This document shows, piece by piece, positions 42,944 through 52,014 of a DNA stretch of 64,000 nucleotides. The first letter of the stretch is position 1. The number at the start of each line of letters is the position of its first letter. This DNA is from Porphyrobacter sp. IPPAS B-1204 (GTDB lineage Bacteria > Pseudomonadota > Alphaproteobacteria > Sphingomonadales > Sphingomonadaceae). A program made the translations under genes and the position numbers. The notes beneath the pieces were generated by a model. The model made no database searches and had not been told where the DNA came from. It saw only the letters and a list, made by a program, of their open reading frames with translations. The stretch is from positions 806,001 to 870,000 of the forward strand of contig RHGM01000001.1 of NCBI GenBank assembly GCA_003724185.1, in the 5' to 3' direction.

Positions 42944-44638
42944 ATGAACGAGGCTTGGGACAAGACGGTTGACGTTCTGGTGGTCGGCTCCGGCGCAGGC
43001 GGGATGCTTGCCGCCTTGGTCGCGGCCCGCAACCATGCCGAGGCGCTGATCATCGAGAAAGAGCCGCTGTGGGGCGGCACATCGGCGACGTCGGGGGCCG
43101 GCATCTGGATTCCGGCCAGCGATCAGGCTGCAGCGGCGGGCTTTCACGACAATGTCGAGGATGCCTTCACCTATGTCCGCGCCCTGTCAGCCGACAACGT
43201 GCCGGATGAAAACATCCGTGCCTATGTCGAGAACGCCGCGAAGATGCTGCGGTGGATGGGGGCGAATACCGAGATCGATTACCACGCTTTCCCCTACCCC
43301 GATTACCACGCCGAGAACCCCGGCGGATCGCCGACCGGTTATCGCACCCATATGCCGCTGCCTATTGATGGACGGAAACTGGGCAAGGATGTCCGCACCT
43401 TGCGTTTCGCCTCCCCTGCGGCGTCGCTGTTCGGCTACCTCAACTGGCATTTCGACGAGACCTATATCCTGCTGTTCCGCGCCAAGGGCTGGCCGTGGCA
43501 TCTCGCAAAGAGCCTTGCGCGCTACTGGTTCGACTGGCCGTTCCGCTTCACCTCGCGCAAGGACCGGCGGTTGACGCTCGGCAATGCGCTGGCAGGGGGC
43601 CTGCGGATGGCGCTGAACAAGGCCGGAGTTCCGCTGTGGCTGGATAGCCCGCTTGTCGAGCTGATCGAGGAAAACGGGCAAGTGACAGGGGCCGTGGTGC
43701 GCCACCAGAACCGCAATCTGCGCGTCAGAGCACGCAAGGGCGTGGTGCTGGCCGCCGGGGGCTTCGACAAGAACCAGACGATGCGCGATGCCAACGCCCC
43801 GCTCTATCCCAATGCGCTCTATTCGGGCGGGACCAGCGGCAACACCGGCGATGCCCTACGCGCCGGGCAGGCTCTCGGCGCCGAGACCATGAACCTGCAA
43901 TCGACCTGGGCCGCGCCGGTGTTCTACGTACCGGGCGAGGATCGCGGGCGGCTGTGCACCATCGAGCGTGCTCTGCCCGGATCGCTGATGGTCAACCAAA
44001 AGGGCGAGCGCTATCTCAACGAGGCGGCGTCCTACCACATCACCGGCCAGCAGATGGCGCGGCGTGAGCGCGAGCATGGCGATGCCAGCCCGTCATGGTT
44101 CGTGTTCGACCACACCTATCGGCACAGTTATCCGGTCGGACCGCTCTATCCGATCATGCCGGACTGGGCGCATCCGGGCGCCGTGCGCGGCATCCTGAAG
44201 AAGGGCCGCACAATCGCGGAACTGGCGGAGGCTATCGGGGCCAATCCGGTGCAGCTGGAAGCGACCATCGCGCGCTACAATACCCATGCCGCCAAGGGCG
44301 AGGACCCCGATTTCCACCGCGGCGAGGCGGCCTATGACAAGATGTACGGCGATCCGCGCGTCAGCCCCAATCCCTGCCTGCGCCCGCTCGACAAGGGGCC
44401 GTTCTACGCCATGCCGATCTACCCCGGCGACATCGGCACCAATGGCGGCCTGATGACCGACGCCCTGGCGCGGGTGATCGGCGCTGATGGCCAGCCGATC
44501 ACCGGCCTGCACGCCATCGGCAATTGTGCAGCCTCGGCCATGGGCGAAAGCTATCCGGGAGCGGGCGTCACCATCGGCCCGGCGCTGACCTTCGGCTATA
44601 TCGCTGCGAACCACCTGACAGGAAGCAATGCGGCATAA
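42944..44638 (+). CDS. kstD: 3-ketosteroid delta1-dehydrogenase-like flavoprotein
   Basis: 564 residues from ATG at 42944. FAD Rossmann motif VDVLVVGSGAGGMLAALVAA, then WGGTSATSGAGIWIP. GVVLAAGGFDKN is the second FAD contact; ALPGSLMVNQKGERYLNEAASYHITGQQM is a KstD-family block. The end MGESYPGAGVTIGPALTFGYIAANHLTG contains the Tyr and Gly of the KstD active site. Reaction: introduces the C1-C2 double bond into a 3-keto-4-ene steroid, which with 9alpha-hydroxylation opens ring B. Length is in the family range (510-570). Cytosolic or membrane-associated. Convergent with a SnoaL gene nine bases away. Confidence 0.87.
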   Translation: MNEAWDKTVDVLVVGSGAGGMLAALVAARNHAEALIIEKEPLWGGTSATSGAGIWIPASDQAAAAGFHDNVEDAFTYVRALSADNVPDENIRAYVENAAKMLRWMGANTEIDYHAFPYPDYHAENPGGSPTGYRTHMPLPIDGRKLGKDVRTLRFASPAASLFGYLNWHFDETYILLFRAKGWPWHLAKSLARYWFDWPFRFTSRKDRRLTLGNALAGGLRMALNKAGVPLWLDSPLVELIEENGQVTGAVVRHQNRNLRVRARKGVVLAAGGFDKNQTMRDANAPLYPNALYSGGTSGNTGDALRAGQALGAETMNLQSTWAAPVFYVPGEDRGRLCTIERALPGSLMVNQKGERYLNEAASYHITGQQMARREREHGDASPSWFVFDHTYRHSYPVGPLYPIMPDWAHPGAVRGILKKGRTIAELAEAIGANPVQLEATIARYNTHAAKGEDPDFHRGEAAYDKMYGDPRVSPNPCLRPLDKGPFYAMPIYPGDIGTNGGLMTDALARVIGADGQPITGLHAIGNCAASAMGESYPGAGVTIGPALTFGYIAANHLTGSNAA

Positions 44639-44647
44639 GCGATTGGC

Positions 44648-45295
44648 CTAATCAGCCCGCACTTTCACCTTTGGGGCAGCAGCCCCGCGCCGCATGGTTT
44701 CGAGGAACTTGTCTAGCGGTGCAGGCTCGGCCACCGGCCCGCCATGGTCGCCTTCGCGCGTCCAGAAATCGGCATAGCTGGGGAACAGCTTGTGGAAGTT
44801 GCCCTCCACCCATTCGGTGCCCGGCCAGCGCATCTTGTTCGCGCCCACCGGCGGCTTGTTGAGGTCGGTTGCGTACCAGTAGAGCGGCAGGCGGCGGGCA
44901 AAGAACCAGCGGCCCTGCTGGCGCACATAGTCATCGACATACATCATCTGCATGATGACCCATTCATCTGCCCCATTTGCCACAGGGGTCTCGTGCTCGT
45001 TCTTGGAATAGACGACCCCGTGCGCATGATCCGGATCGTCGAATTCGATCACATGGCCGCCGATATGGTGCGACGTCCCGGTGAACGGCGAGCGCAGCGT
45101 GCGGTCCATATAGGCCCTGAGCGCCAGCCGCCCGCTTGCGTCCTTGCCGACCCGCACATCATCGGGAAACAGCGACACCATCGCGTCCATATCGCGCATA
45201 TCCAGCGCGAGCGCATATTTGGCGGGAAGTTGCCGGATCGCATCGAGCGATTCCAGCCGGTCAATGCGCGCTTCGAGGTCTGGTTGGCCGGTCAT
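44648..45295 (-). CDS. SnoaL/NTF2-fold protein
   Basis: 215 residues from ATG at 45295 (MTGQPDLEARIDRLESLDAIRQLPAKYALALDMRDMDAMVSLFPDD); the earlier 21 codons of the ORF are leader. The N-terminus has the LEARIDRLESLDAIRQLPAKYALALD pattern common to the SnoaL-like steroid/bile-acid dehydratase group, and SHHIGGHVIEF holds a candidate catalytic His pair. It is longer than usual (130-160) through a C-terminal extension (LNKPPVGANKMRWPGTEWVEGNFHKLFPSYADFW). NTF2 folds include ketosteroid isomerase and BaiE, so a steroid isomerase or dehydratase role is plausible but unproven. Confidence 0.72.
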   Translation of the reverse strand: MTGQPDLEARIDRLESLDAIRQLPAKYALALDMRDMDAMVSLFPDDVRVGKDASGRLALRAYMDRTLRSPFTGTSHHIGGHVIEFDDPDHAHGVVYSKNEHETPVANGADEWVIMQMMYVDDYVRQQGRWFFARRLPLYWYATDLNKPPVGANKMRWPGTEWVEGNFHKLFPSYADFWTREGDHGGPVAEPAPLDKFLETMRRGAAAPKVKVRAD

Positions 45296-45439
45296 TGAGC
45301 ATCCTGTCCTGTGATTCCCACAGCGCCGCCAAGGTGCTGGCGGGACAATCCCTTGCACCTATCCGCTATCTGAAACGCGCACCATTTTCAACCAATGACT
45401 TACGCTAATCAAATTCAAGCTTGAGTCTTGATAATGTTA

Positions 45440-45469
45440 CGCGTAGATTATGAGATATAAAATTACGCA
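45440..45469. promoter_or_regulatory. island operator site F (CGCGTAG-N16-TTACGCA)
   Basis: Arms at 45440-45446 and 45463-45469 with 16 bases between, ending 28 bases before the TonB receptor ATG at 45497. A second TTACGC at 45400 and TTACGCG at 45437 (overlapping the left arm) make this promoter rich in half-sites. Confidence 0.7.
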
Positions 45470-45496
45470 TAAGGCGAAAGCCGCAGGGAGAATGCC

Positions 45497-47821
45497 ATGA
45501 AGAATCTTTTGATCGCAGCCTCGGCGTGCGCGCTGGCTTTTGCGCTGGCGGCTCCGGCAGCAGCCCAGCAATCGGACGAGGACCAGCCGAGTGACGACGG
45601 GATCGGCATGATCATCGTCACCGCGCAAAAGCGCAGCGAAAACGTGCAGGATGTGCCAATTGCGATCACCGCGATCGGCAACGAGTTCCTCGAAGCGCGC
45701 GGGATCGATTCAATCGATGACCTCGGCACCTTCGCGCCCAATGTGAAATTCGAACGCGCACCGGCTTCGAAAACCATCTCGCAGATCGCGATCCGCGGGT
45801 CGGTCACCATCAACCCGGCGATCACCTGGGAGCCTGCGGTCGGCCTCTATCTCGACGGGGTCTATATCGCCAAGGCGCAGGGTTCGATCTTCGACATCGC
45901 CGATCTCGAACGGGTCGAGATCCTGCGCGGGCCGCAGGGCACGCTTTATGGTCGCAACGCCTTGGCTGGCGCGGTCAACCTCGTCACCAAAAAGCCGAGC
46001 GGCGAAGCGGGCGGCAGCGCCGAAATCACCTATGGCAGCTTTGACGAAGTGCGTGTGCGCGGGGTTATCGACCTGCCGCAGATGGGCATTTTCTCCGCCA
46101 AAGTTTCCGGCCAGTATCGCAAGCGCGACGGGTTGATCGATCTGACCGCACCCGATGGACGCGGTCGCACCGCGACGGATTCGATTGATACCGGCAGCTT
46201 CATGGTGCAGCTGCGCGCCGAGATCACAGACAACATCACCGCCGATTACACCTATGATTACAGCAAATCGAACCAGACCCCGCCGTTCTCGCAATTGCTG
46301 AGCGTCAATCGCAATGGCGACCCGCGCGATATCTTTGATCCGGCCTCGCCCAGCTATCCCTTTGCCGGCGCGTTCTTCCCGCTCGATCAGATCGCCAATC
46401 CTGACCGGATCACAAGCGCGGCAATCGATGCGCCGGTCTACGAACGCTCGCGCAGCTATGGCCATGCGCTGACCTTGACTGCCGATCTTGGAGATGCCGA
46501 GATCAAGTCGATCACCGCCTATCGCGACCTTGCCTGGGCCGACGGGCTCGATCTCGATGGCTCACCCTTCCCGGTCGCCTTCACCCAGCGCATCAGCGAT
46601 TATCACGCCTTCAGCCAGGAACTGCAGCTGACCGGCACTGCCTTTGCAGACCGTCTCAACTATGTCCTCGGTGCGTTCTACTTCGACGAACGGGCCGAAA
46701 CCGTGAACCCGCAGACCTATTTCGGCGGCGGGGTCGATCTTGATTCCAACTACGGTTCGAACACCGAGGCATGGGCCGTCTATGCGCAGGTAGACTACGA
46801 CATCACCGACAGCCTGAAGCTGACCCTTGGCGGGCGTTATACGGAGGAAACCAAGGATATCAGCCGCTTCTTCCGGGTGAATTTCGATCCGGCCAACGGC
46901 ATCACCAGCCCGCTGGTGGTCGCAGATATTGCTTACGGCGATTTGCCCGATGCCAAGTTCACCGACTTCTCGCCCGCCGTAACCCTGAGCTACGCAGCGA
47001 GCGACACTATCAATCTTTATGCCCGCTTTGCGCAGGGGTTCAAATCGGGCGGTTTCAACGGCGAGAGCAACGTCTTTGCCGCGCCGACCCCCGATTGCCC
47101 GACCGGCGCGCTGGAACTGTGCCAGCCCTATCTGCCCGAACAGGTCGACAGTTACGAGATCGGCCTCAAGAGCCGGTTTCTGGATAATCGGGTGATCGTC
47201 AACATCGCTGCCTTCCGCGACGAGCGCAAGGATATGCAGCTGTCGGTGTTCACCGCCACCACCGGGGCGGCGTCGGTGATTCAGAATGCCGCTGCGGCGC
47301 GCATTCAGGGGCTTGAGATCGAAACCGTGTTGCGCCCCTTCGACGACCTGACCATCAATGCCTCGCTCGCGCTGCTCGATCCGGAGTACAAGCGCTTCAT
47401 CGACGGCGGCATTGACGTTTCGAACAATCGCGCCTTCCCCCACGCGCCGAAGACTACGGCATCCATCGGGGCGGACTGGCAGGTTGCTGAAGGTGACTGG
47501 GGGCGGCTCAACATCTATGCCGATCTCAATTACTCGTCCGAATACTTCACCTTCCCCTTTGCGCTGACCGCGCCCACCCCTTCAGATCAGGTTGCACAAT
47601 CAAGCCAGTCGCCGGGGCGGACGATCGTGAACCTGCGGGCGACGGTCGCGGAATTCCCGCTGGGCGGGCTTGATGCCGATATCTCGGTGTTCGTGCGCAA
47701 CCTGACCAAGGAAGACGCGCCGTCCAACTTCATCGATTTCGGGCCGGGCTTCGGCGGCATCCTGCTGGGCTATTTCCCCGACCCGCGCACATTTGGGGTG
47801 ACCGCAGGCGTCCGGTTCTAG
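45497..47821 (+). CDS. TonB-dependent outer-membrane receptor, second of the island
   Basis: 774 residues, Sec signal (SACALAFALAAPAAAQ), TonB-box region GMIIVTAQKRSENVQDVPIAITAIG, plug motifs LYLDGVYIAKAQGSIFDIADLERVEILRGPQGTLYGRNALAGAVNLVTKK, and a barrel end FGVTAGVRF. Same subclass as the receptor at 21377 but only partly alike, so a different ligand or size class of steroid is possible. Leads an operon with a BaiE/Hsh2-like dehydratase and an SDR (gaps of four and 12 bases), which ties it to steroid use. Confidence 0.9.
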   Translation: MKNLLIAASACALAFALAAPAAAQQSDEDQPSDDGIGMIIVTAQKRSENVQDVPIAITAIGNEFLEARGIDSIDDLGTFAPNVKFERAPASKTISQIAIRGSVTINPAITWEPAVGLYLDGVYIAKAQGSIFDIADLERVEILRGPQGTLYGRNALAGAVNLVTKKPSGEAGGSAEITYGSFDEVRVRGVIDLPQMGIFSAKVSGQYRKRDGLIDLTAPDGRGRTATDSIDTGSFMVQLRAEITDNITADYTYDYSKSNQTPPFSQLLSVNRNGDPRDIFDPASPSYPFAGAFFPLDQIANPDRITSAAIDAPVYERSRSYGHALTLTADLGDAEIKSITAYRDLAWADGLDLDGSPFPVAFTQRISDYHAFSQELQLTGTAFADRLNYVLGAFYFDERAETVNPQTYFGGGVDLDSNYGSNTEAWAVYAQVDYDITDSLKLTLGGRYTEETKDISRFFRVNFDPANGITSPLVVADIAYGDLPDAKFTDFSPAVTLSYAASDTINLYARFAQGFKSGGFNGESNVFAAPTPDCPTGALELCQPYLPEQVDSYEIGLKSRFLDNRVIVNIAAFRDERKDMQLSVFTATTGAASVIQNAAAARIQGLEIETVLRPFDDLTINASLALLDPEYKRFIDGGIDVSNNRAFPHAPKTTASIGADWQVAEGDWGRLNIYADLNYSSEYFTFPFALTAPTPSDQVAQSSQSPGRTIVNLRATVAEFPLGGLDADISVFVRNLTKEDAPSNFIDFGPGFGGILLGYFPDPRTFGVTAGVRF

Positions 47822-47825
47822 GCCG

Positions 47826-48323
47826 GTGACAAGCCTGGAAGAACGGCTGGCGCGGCTGGAGAATGACCGGGCGATCCGCGATCTCAAGGCCCGCTACCTG
47901 CGCGCCTGCGATGGCAAGGATCTGTCCGGTATCCGCGATACGCTATTGCCGGATGGGGCGGTGATTGCCTTCGACGGGTTCCCGCCATTTGCCGGCCGTG
48001 AGGCGTTTTTGGATGTCTATCGCCAGATGGCCTGCGTCCCCGGCGTGTTCGACATTCATCACGGCGCCAACGGGATCATCGCCTTCGAGACTGCCGAACG
48101 CGCGCGGGGGCAATGGTCGCTGCTGTTTCATTCGATCAACCTCGGCACTCGCACGCTCACGCTGATGGGGGTCGAGTATAAAGACCTCTACGTGAAGCAG
48201 GACGGGCGCTGGTGGATTGCCGAGACCCGCTCGCAGCGTCACTCGTGCCTGATCCATTCGGTCGATGACGCTGGAGCGGCCAGCGTCACGGTCATGGGAG
48301 AACCGCCCACAACTTTCGGCTAG
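47826..48323 (+). CDS. SnoaL-family protein resembling bile-acid 7alpha-dehydratases (BaiE/Hsh2-like)
   Basis: 165 residues from GTG at 47826, four bases after the receptor stop. LEERLARLENDRAIRDLKARYLRACDGKD closely follows the N-terminus of BaiE (EAIKELKGKYFRCLDGK as I recall it), keeping the Tyr and Asp assigned there to catalysis. FDIHHGANGII provides a His at the place of the BaiE catalytic His. The later Asp of BaiE seems replaced (GQWSLLFHSIN), so activity is not certain. Reaction of the homologues: loss of water from a 7alpha-hydroxy-3-oxo-4-ene bile acid to the 4,6-diene. Located between a TonB receptor and an SDR. Confidence 0.65.
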   Translation: MTSLEERLARLENDRAIRDLKARYLRACDGKDLSGIRDTLLPDGAVIAFDGFPPFAGREAFLDVYRQMACVPGVFDIHHGANGIIAFETAERARGQWSLLFHSINLGTRTLTLMGVEYKDLYVKQDGRWWIAETRSQRHSCLIHSVDDAGAASVTVMGEPPTTFG

Positions 48324-48335
48324 GATATCAGAACC

Positions 48336-49076
48336 ATGCGATTTGCAGGCAAGAACGTGCTCGTCACCGGCGCGGCATCGGGCATTGGACGCGCGACCGC
48401 GATCCTGTTTGCTCGCGAGGGTGCGCGCGTCACCATCGGCGACATCAATGCTGCGGGCCTTGCCGAGACCGCAGCGATGATCGGCGATGCGGCCCGGCCC
48501 GTAAGCTACGATGCCGAGGATCATGCCTCCTGCCAAGCCTTGGTCGAGACGGCCGCGACAGATGGTCTGGACGTGGTCTGCAACGTCGCAGGGATGCTCA
48601 AGTGGGGGCCGACCGAGAGCTTCGCCGTGGGCGATTTCGAGCGCTTGCTCGCAATCAACACGACCAGCGTTTTTGTGATCTGTCAGGCGGCATTGCCGCA
48701 CCTCGTTGAGGCCAAGGGCAATATCGTCAACATCGGATCGACTTCAGGTCTGAGGGGCATGATCTATACCGCCGGTTACTGCGCATCGAAGCACGCCGTG
48801 GTCGGCATGACCACCGCGCTCGCCGCCGAATATGCCGCCAGAGGCGTGCGGGTGAATGCAGTCTGCCCCGGCCATGTCTTGACCCCGATGACGCAGCAGG
48901 CGCCGCCCGAAGGCGATCTGGACTGGGACATGGTAATGCGTGGGATGCCCAAGCTGGTTGATGGCAGCTGCGCGCCCGAAGACATCGCCGAAGCGGTCGC
49001 ATTCCTCGCCTCGGATCAGGCCCGCAAGGCGACAGGGACCGTGCTGGTGGTGGATGGCGGCCAGCTGGTCAGCTAG
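48336..49076 (+). CDS. short-chain dehydrogenase/reductase
   Basis: 246 residues from ATG at 48336. SDR motifs: NVLVTGAASGIGRATAILF, TIGDINAAGL (Asp selects NAD), CNVAGM (NNAG variant), NIGSTSGLRGMIYTAGYCASKHAVVGM with Ser and Tyr-x3-Lys (YCASK). The C-terminal VLVVDGGQLVS is typical. Third gene of the TonB receptor - dehydratase-like - SDR operon; a hydroxysteroid dehydrogenase acting before or after the dehydration step is likely by context. Its stop overlaps the convergent SnoaL gene by four bases (CTAG). Confidence 0.84.
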   Translation: MRFAGKNVLVTGAASGIGRATAILFAREGARVTIGDINAAGLAETAAMIGDAARPVSYDAEDHASCQALVETAATDGLDVVCNVAGMLKWGPTESFAVGDFERLLAINTTSVFVICQAALPHLVEAKGNIVNIGSTSGLRGMIYTAGYCASKHAVVGMTTALAAEYAARGVRVNAVCPGHVLTPMTQQAPPEGDLDWDMVMRGMPKLVDGSCAPEDIAEAVAFLASDQARKATGTVLVVDGGQLVS

Positions 49077-49528
49077 CCCGCGAACAGCGCCCGCGCCGCC
49101 TCGCTCCCGTCGAGCAGGGCGTTGTCGCGGCGGGTGACCCGCCAGCCATCGGGCGTGCGCATGAGTTCCCAGCGATTGGCCGCAACCCGCACCGGCTCCC
49201 AGCCCTCACTGGCCTTTGCCAGCACGACCGAGTGGCACAGGGCCGTCGCCCGGTTGCCATCGAGGGTAATTGTCGCTGGCCCGAGCAGATGGGCGCACCC
49301 ACGCGCCATCAAGTCCTGGTGCACCGGCCCTTCGATCAGGGCGGCAATCGCTGCGTGACCGCGTGCTTCGGGAAAGCCGTCGACGGCATAAATGCCATCA
49401 TCCGTCCAAAGGGCCGCGACCCCTGCCGCATCACCCGCGTCGGCGAGCGGGCCATAGCGGGCGATCAAATCGGCAATCGCCGCGCGATCCTCAAGCGCCT
49501 GCAATCGCGCGGCAATCGCGTCAGCCAC
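49073..49528 (-). CDS. SnoaL/NTF2-fold protein
   Basis: About 151 residues from GTG at 49528, whose codon overlaps the stop of the flavoprotein gene (GTGGCTGA); the ORF-track ATG at 49576 is inside that gene. IAARLQALEDRAAIADLIARYGPLADAGDAAGVAALWTDDGIYAVDGFPEARGHAAIAALIEG is a standard SnoaL-like start with the Tyr and Asp positions of the family; CAHLLGPATITLDGN has a candidate His. A small hydratase/isomerase-like protein of steroid context; third such protein in 5 kb. Last gene of the minus-strand operon from hsaA. Confidence 0.75.
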   Translation of the reverse strand: MADAIAARLQALEDRAAIADLIARYGPLADAGDAAGVAALWTDDGIYAVDGFPEARGHAAIAALIEGPVHQDLMARGCAHLLGPATITLDGNRATALCHSVVLAKASEGWEPVRVAANRWELMRTPDGWRVTRRDNALLDGSEAARALFAG

Positions 49529-50981
49529 GCCCTGCAGCCCGCCCAGCCTGCCGCCCGAAGAAGGTGCAATCGGCAAGGCTCATGCCCGAAGAATAGCCAT
49601 GCCCCCACGCGGGCAGGCCCGATGTGCACCGACCGGCGGCGAACAGGCCCGGGATCGGCGCGCCGGTGCGATCCAGCACCGCGCCCTCGGTCGAGGTGTG
49701 CAGCCCGCCCAAGGTGAAAAAGCTGAAATAGCTACCCATGAAATCCAGTTCGAGCGCGACGAACGGCCCCTGATCGAGCGGAACGAGGATCGGCGCGCGT
49801 TTGTCGAACAGCGGATCGCGCCCTTCACGAGCATGGGCGTTGTAGAACGCCATTGTCGCCGAGAGCGTGCCAGCCGTCATGCCGAGTTCGCCCTCGACCT
49901 CGTCCCACGTCTCGCCCGTCCCGGCGATGGTGATGCGTGCGAAGTCCATCGGCTGAACAAAGTGGGCATTGTCGAGCAGCAGATAGACCTTGCCCCCCGG
50001 TTGATCGACCGCGCAGCGGCTCACCCGACCGTGGTAGCAATCCTCGTTGATAAAGCGCTGGCCGTGGATGTTGACGAACACGCCGTAAGCATGGCTTTCC
50101 GGCATGGTCCACGGGCAGGTGGTGAAGAACTGATCCATGTGGATCGCCTCACCGCCCGCGCCGAGCCCCAGCAGGATGCCGGTGCCATCATCCTTGTCAC
50201 CAATCGGATCGCCAAGCTTGAAGGTATCGGGGCAATGCTTGCGCCGCATCGCCTCGTTGAACACAAAACCGCCGGTCGCCAGCACGACGCCCTTGGCAGC
50301 GCGCACAAAACGCGGGGTATTGTCGATCCGCACCACCACGCCGACGATCCGGCCCTCGTCTTCTATCAGCGCCAGAGCGCGGGCATCGACCACCACTTCG
50401 ACGCCCTTGGCGCGGGCGCTGGCTTCGAGCACATCGACCAGCGGCCGTCCGCCGCCCCAGCCCATGTGCTGAATGGTATGGCCGCGCGGAGCAGGCTTGG
50501 CGATGTCGCAGAACGGCGCAGCCGCCTCGCTGCCCGACCAGATCAGGGTGGAATCATCGGTCGGCTCGATATGCTTGCCGGGCAGGTAATTGCCGCGATA
50601 GGGCACGCCCTGCGCCTTCAGCCAATCGTAATGGGCCAGTGCCTCGCGCCCATAAAGCTCGCACTTGGCCTCATCTACGCAAGGTCCGCCCGCCGCCTTG
50701 AGATAGGCAATGAAATCCTCGGTGGTATCGGCAAAGCCCGCAGCGGTTTGCGCATCAGTGCCACCGCCGCCGCCAATGTAGATCTCGCCGCCCGACAGGC
50801 CCGAAGCCCCGCCGCTGCCCGAATTGCGTTCGAACAGTATCACCTGCGCGCCAGCGTCCGCCGCTTCGATTGCGGCGCAGGCTCCGGCAGCGCCAAAACC
50901 GATCACCGCAACGTCGGTTTCAAAGTCCCAGTGCCCGACCGCGCTGGCCGGGAACGGCCGGTGCAGCGAAATCTCAGACAT
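49521..50981 (-). CDS. FAD flavoprotein resembling 3-ketosteroid delta4-(5alpha)-dehydrogenases
   Basis: 486 residues. FAD motifs: [50 protein letters not shown] and [15 protein letters not shown]. The end [42 protein letters not shown] matches the form GLYAAG...GYxSGxxLxxxxFFGRRAG of delta4-(5alpha)-KSTD and other steroid/fumarate-reductase-fold dehydrogenases. It is shorter than KstD and lacks the KstD Tyr-Pro-Gly-x-Gly end, arguing for a delta4 rather than delta1 enzyme. Reaction: introduction of the C4-C5 double bond into a 3-keto-steroid. Start overlaps the hsaF stop by eight bases. Confidence 0.78.
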   Translation of the reverse strand: MSEISLHRPFPASAVGHWDFETDVAVIGFGAAGACAAIEAADAGAQVILFERNSGSGGASGLSGGEIYIGGGGGTDAQTAAGFADTTEDFIAYLKAAGGPCVDEAKCELYGREALAHYDWLKAQGVPYRGNYLPGKHIEPTDDSTLIWSGSEAAAPFCDIAKPAPRGHTIQHMGWGGGRPLVDVLEASARAKGVEVVVDARALALIEDEGRIVGVVVRIDNTPRFVRAAKGVVLATGGFVFNEAMRRKHCPDTFKLGDPIGDKDDGTGILLGLGAGGEAIHMDQFFTTCPWTMPESHAYGVFVNIHGQRFINEDCYHGRVSRCAVDQPGGKVYLLLDNAHFVQPMDFARITIAGTGETWDEVEGELGMTAGTLSATMAFYNAHAREGRDPLFDKRAPILVPLDQGPFVALELDFMGSYFSFFTLGGLHTSTEGAVLDRTGAPIPGLFAAGRCTSGLPAWGHGYSSGMSLADCTFFGRQAGRAAGRG

Positions 50982-52014
50982 CGACCCCTTGCGCCTTCAA
51001 CATGTCGAGCGCGACGTCGACGATCATGTCCTCCTGCCCGCCGACCATCTTGCGCCGCCCCAGTTCGACCAGAATCGCGCGAGTATCGAGCCCGTAGTCC
51101 TCGGCCGCCTTTTCGGCGTGGCGCAGGAAGGAGGAATAGACCCCGGCATAGCCGAGGCTGAGTGTTTCGCGGTCAACCCTGACCGGGCGATCTTGCAAGG
51201 GGCGCACCAGATCTTCCGCTGCGTCCATCAAGGCCATCACATCGCAGCCATGGTTCCAGCCTTTGCGGTCGGCAGCGGCGATGAACACTTCGAGTGGCGC
51301 ATTGCCCGCCCCCGCCCCCATGCCGGCAAGGCTGGCATCGATCCGTACCGCGCCGAACTGCGCCGCGACAATCGAATTGGCAACGCCAAGGCCGAGATTG
51401 TGGTGCGCGTGCATCCCGCGCTGGGTTTCAGGCTTCAGCACCCTGTCATAGGCCTCGAGCCGCTCGCGCACCCCGTCCATGTCGAGCGCCCCGCCGCTGT
51501 CTGTAACGTAGACGCACTCAGCGCCATAGCTTTCCATCAGCGCGGCCTGCTTCGCCAGAGCCTCGGCATCGATCATGTGGCTCATCATCAGGAAGCCGGC
51601 CACGTCCATGCCGAGATCGCGGGCGATGCCGATATGCTGTTTTGACACATCGGCTTCGGTGCAATGCGTCGCCACGCGGACTGACCGAACGCCGATGTCA
51701 TAGGCGCGGCGCAGTTCCTCGACCGTGCCGACGCCGGGCAGGATCAGCGTGGTCAGCACCGAACGGGTCAGCACATCGGCCACCGCTTCGAGCCATTCCC
51801 AGTCGGTATGTGCGCCAAATCCGTAGTTGAAGCTCATGCCCGACAACCCGTCGCCATGCGCAACCTCGATCGCATCGACCCCCGCTTTGTCCAGCGCAGC
51901 AGCGATTTCGCGCACCGCGTCGATGCCGTACATATGGCGAATGGCGTGCATCCCGTCGCGCAGGGTCACGTCCTGAATATAGAGCTTGTCGCCCCGTTCG
52001 ACGTCGAAGGTCAT
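50974..52014 (-). CDS. hsaF: 4-hydroxy-2-oxovalerate/oxohexanoate aldolase
   Basis: 346 residues. DmpG/HsaF/BphI hallmarks: [20 protein letters not shown] (Arg19, Asp20 and His23 of the active site), [37 protein letters not shown], then [18 protein letters not shown] with the metal-binding His pair. Cleaves 4-hydroxy-2-oxohexanoate (from the steroid ring A/B branch) to pyruvate plus propanal, passing the aldehyde by channel to its partner dehydrogenase. Four-base ATGA overlap with the dehydrogenase gene fits the known complex. Length normal. Confidence 0.93.
   Translation of the reverse strand: MTFDVERGDKLYIQDVTLRDGMHAIRHMYGIDAVREIAAALDKAGVDAIEVAHGDGLSGMSFNYGFGAHTDWEWLEAVADVLTRSVLTTLILPGVGTVEELRRAYDIGVRSVRVATHCTEADVSKQHIGIARDLGMDVAGFLMMSHMIDAEALAKQAALMESYGAECVYVTDSGGALDMDGVRERLEAYDRVLKPETQRGMHAHHNLGLGVANSIVAAQFGAVRIDASLAGMGAGAGNAPLEVFIAAADRKGWNHGCDVMALMDAAEDLVRPLQDRPVRVDRETLSLGYAGVYSSFLRHAEKAAEDYGLDTRAILVELGRRKMVGGQEDMIVDVALDMLKAQGVDV

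Noticed and set aside
45400-45406. TTACGCT half-site upstream of site F
   Set aside because: No partner arm at the 23-base distance, so not counted as an operator.
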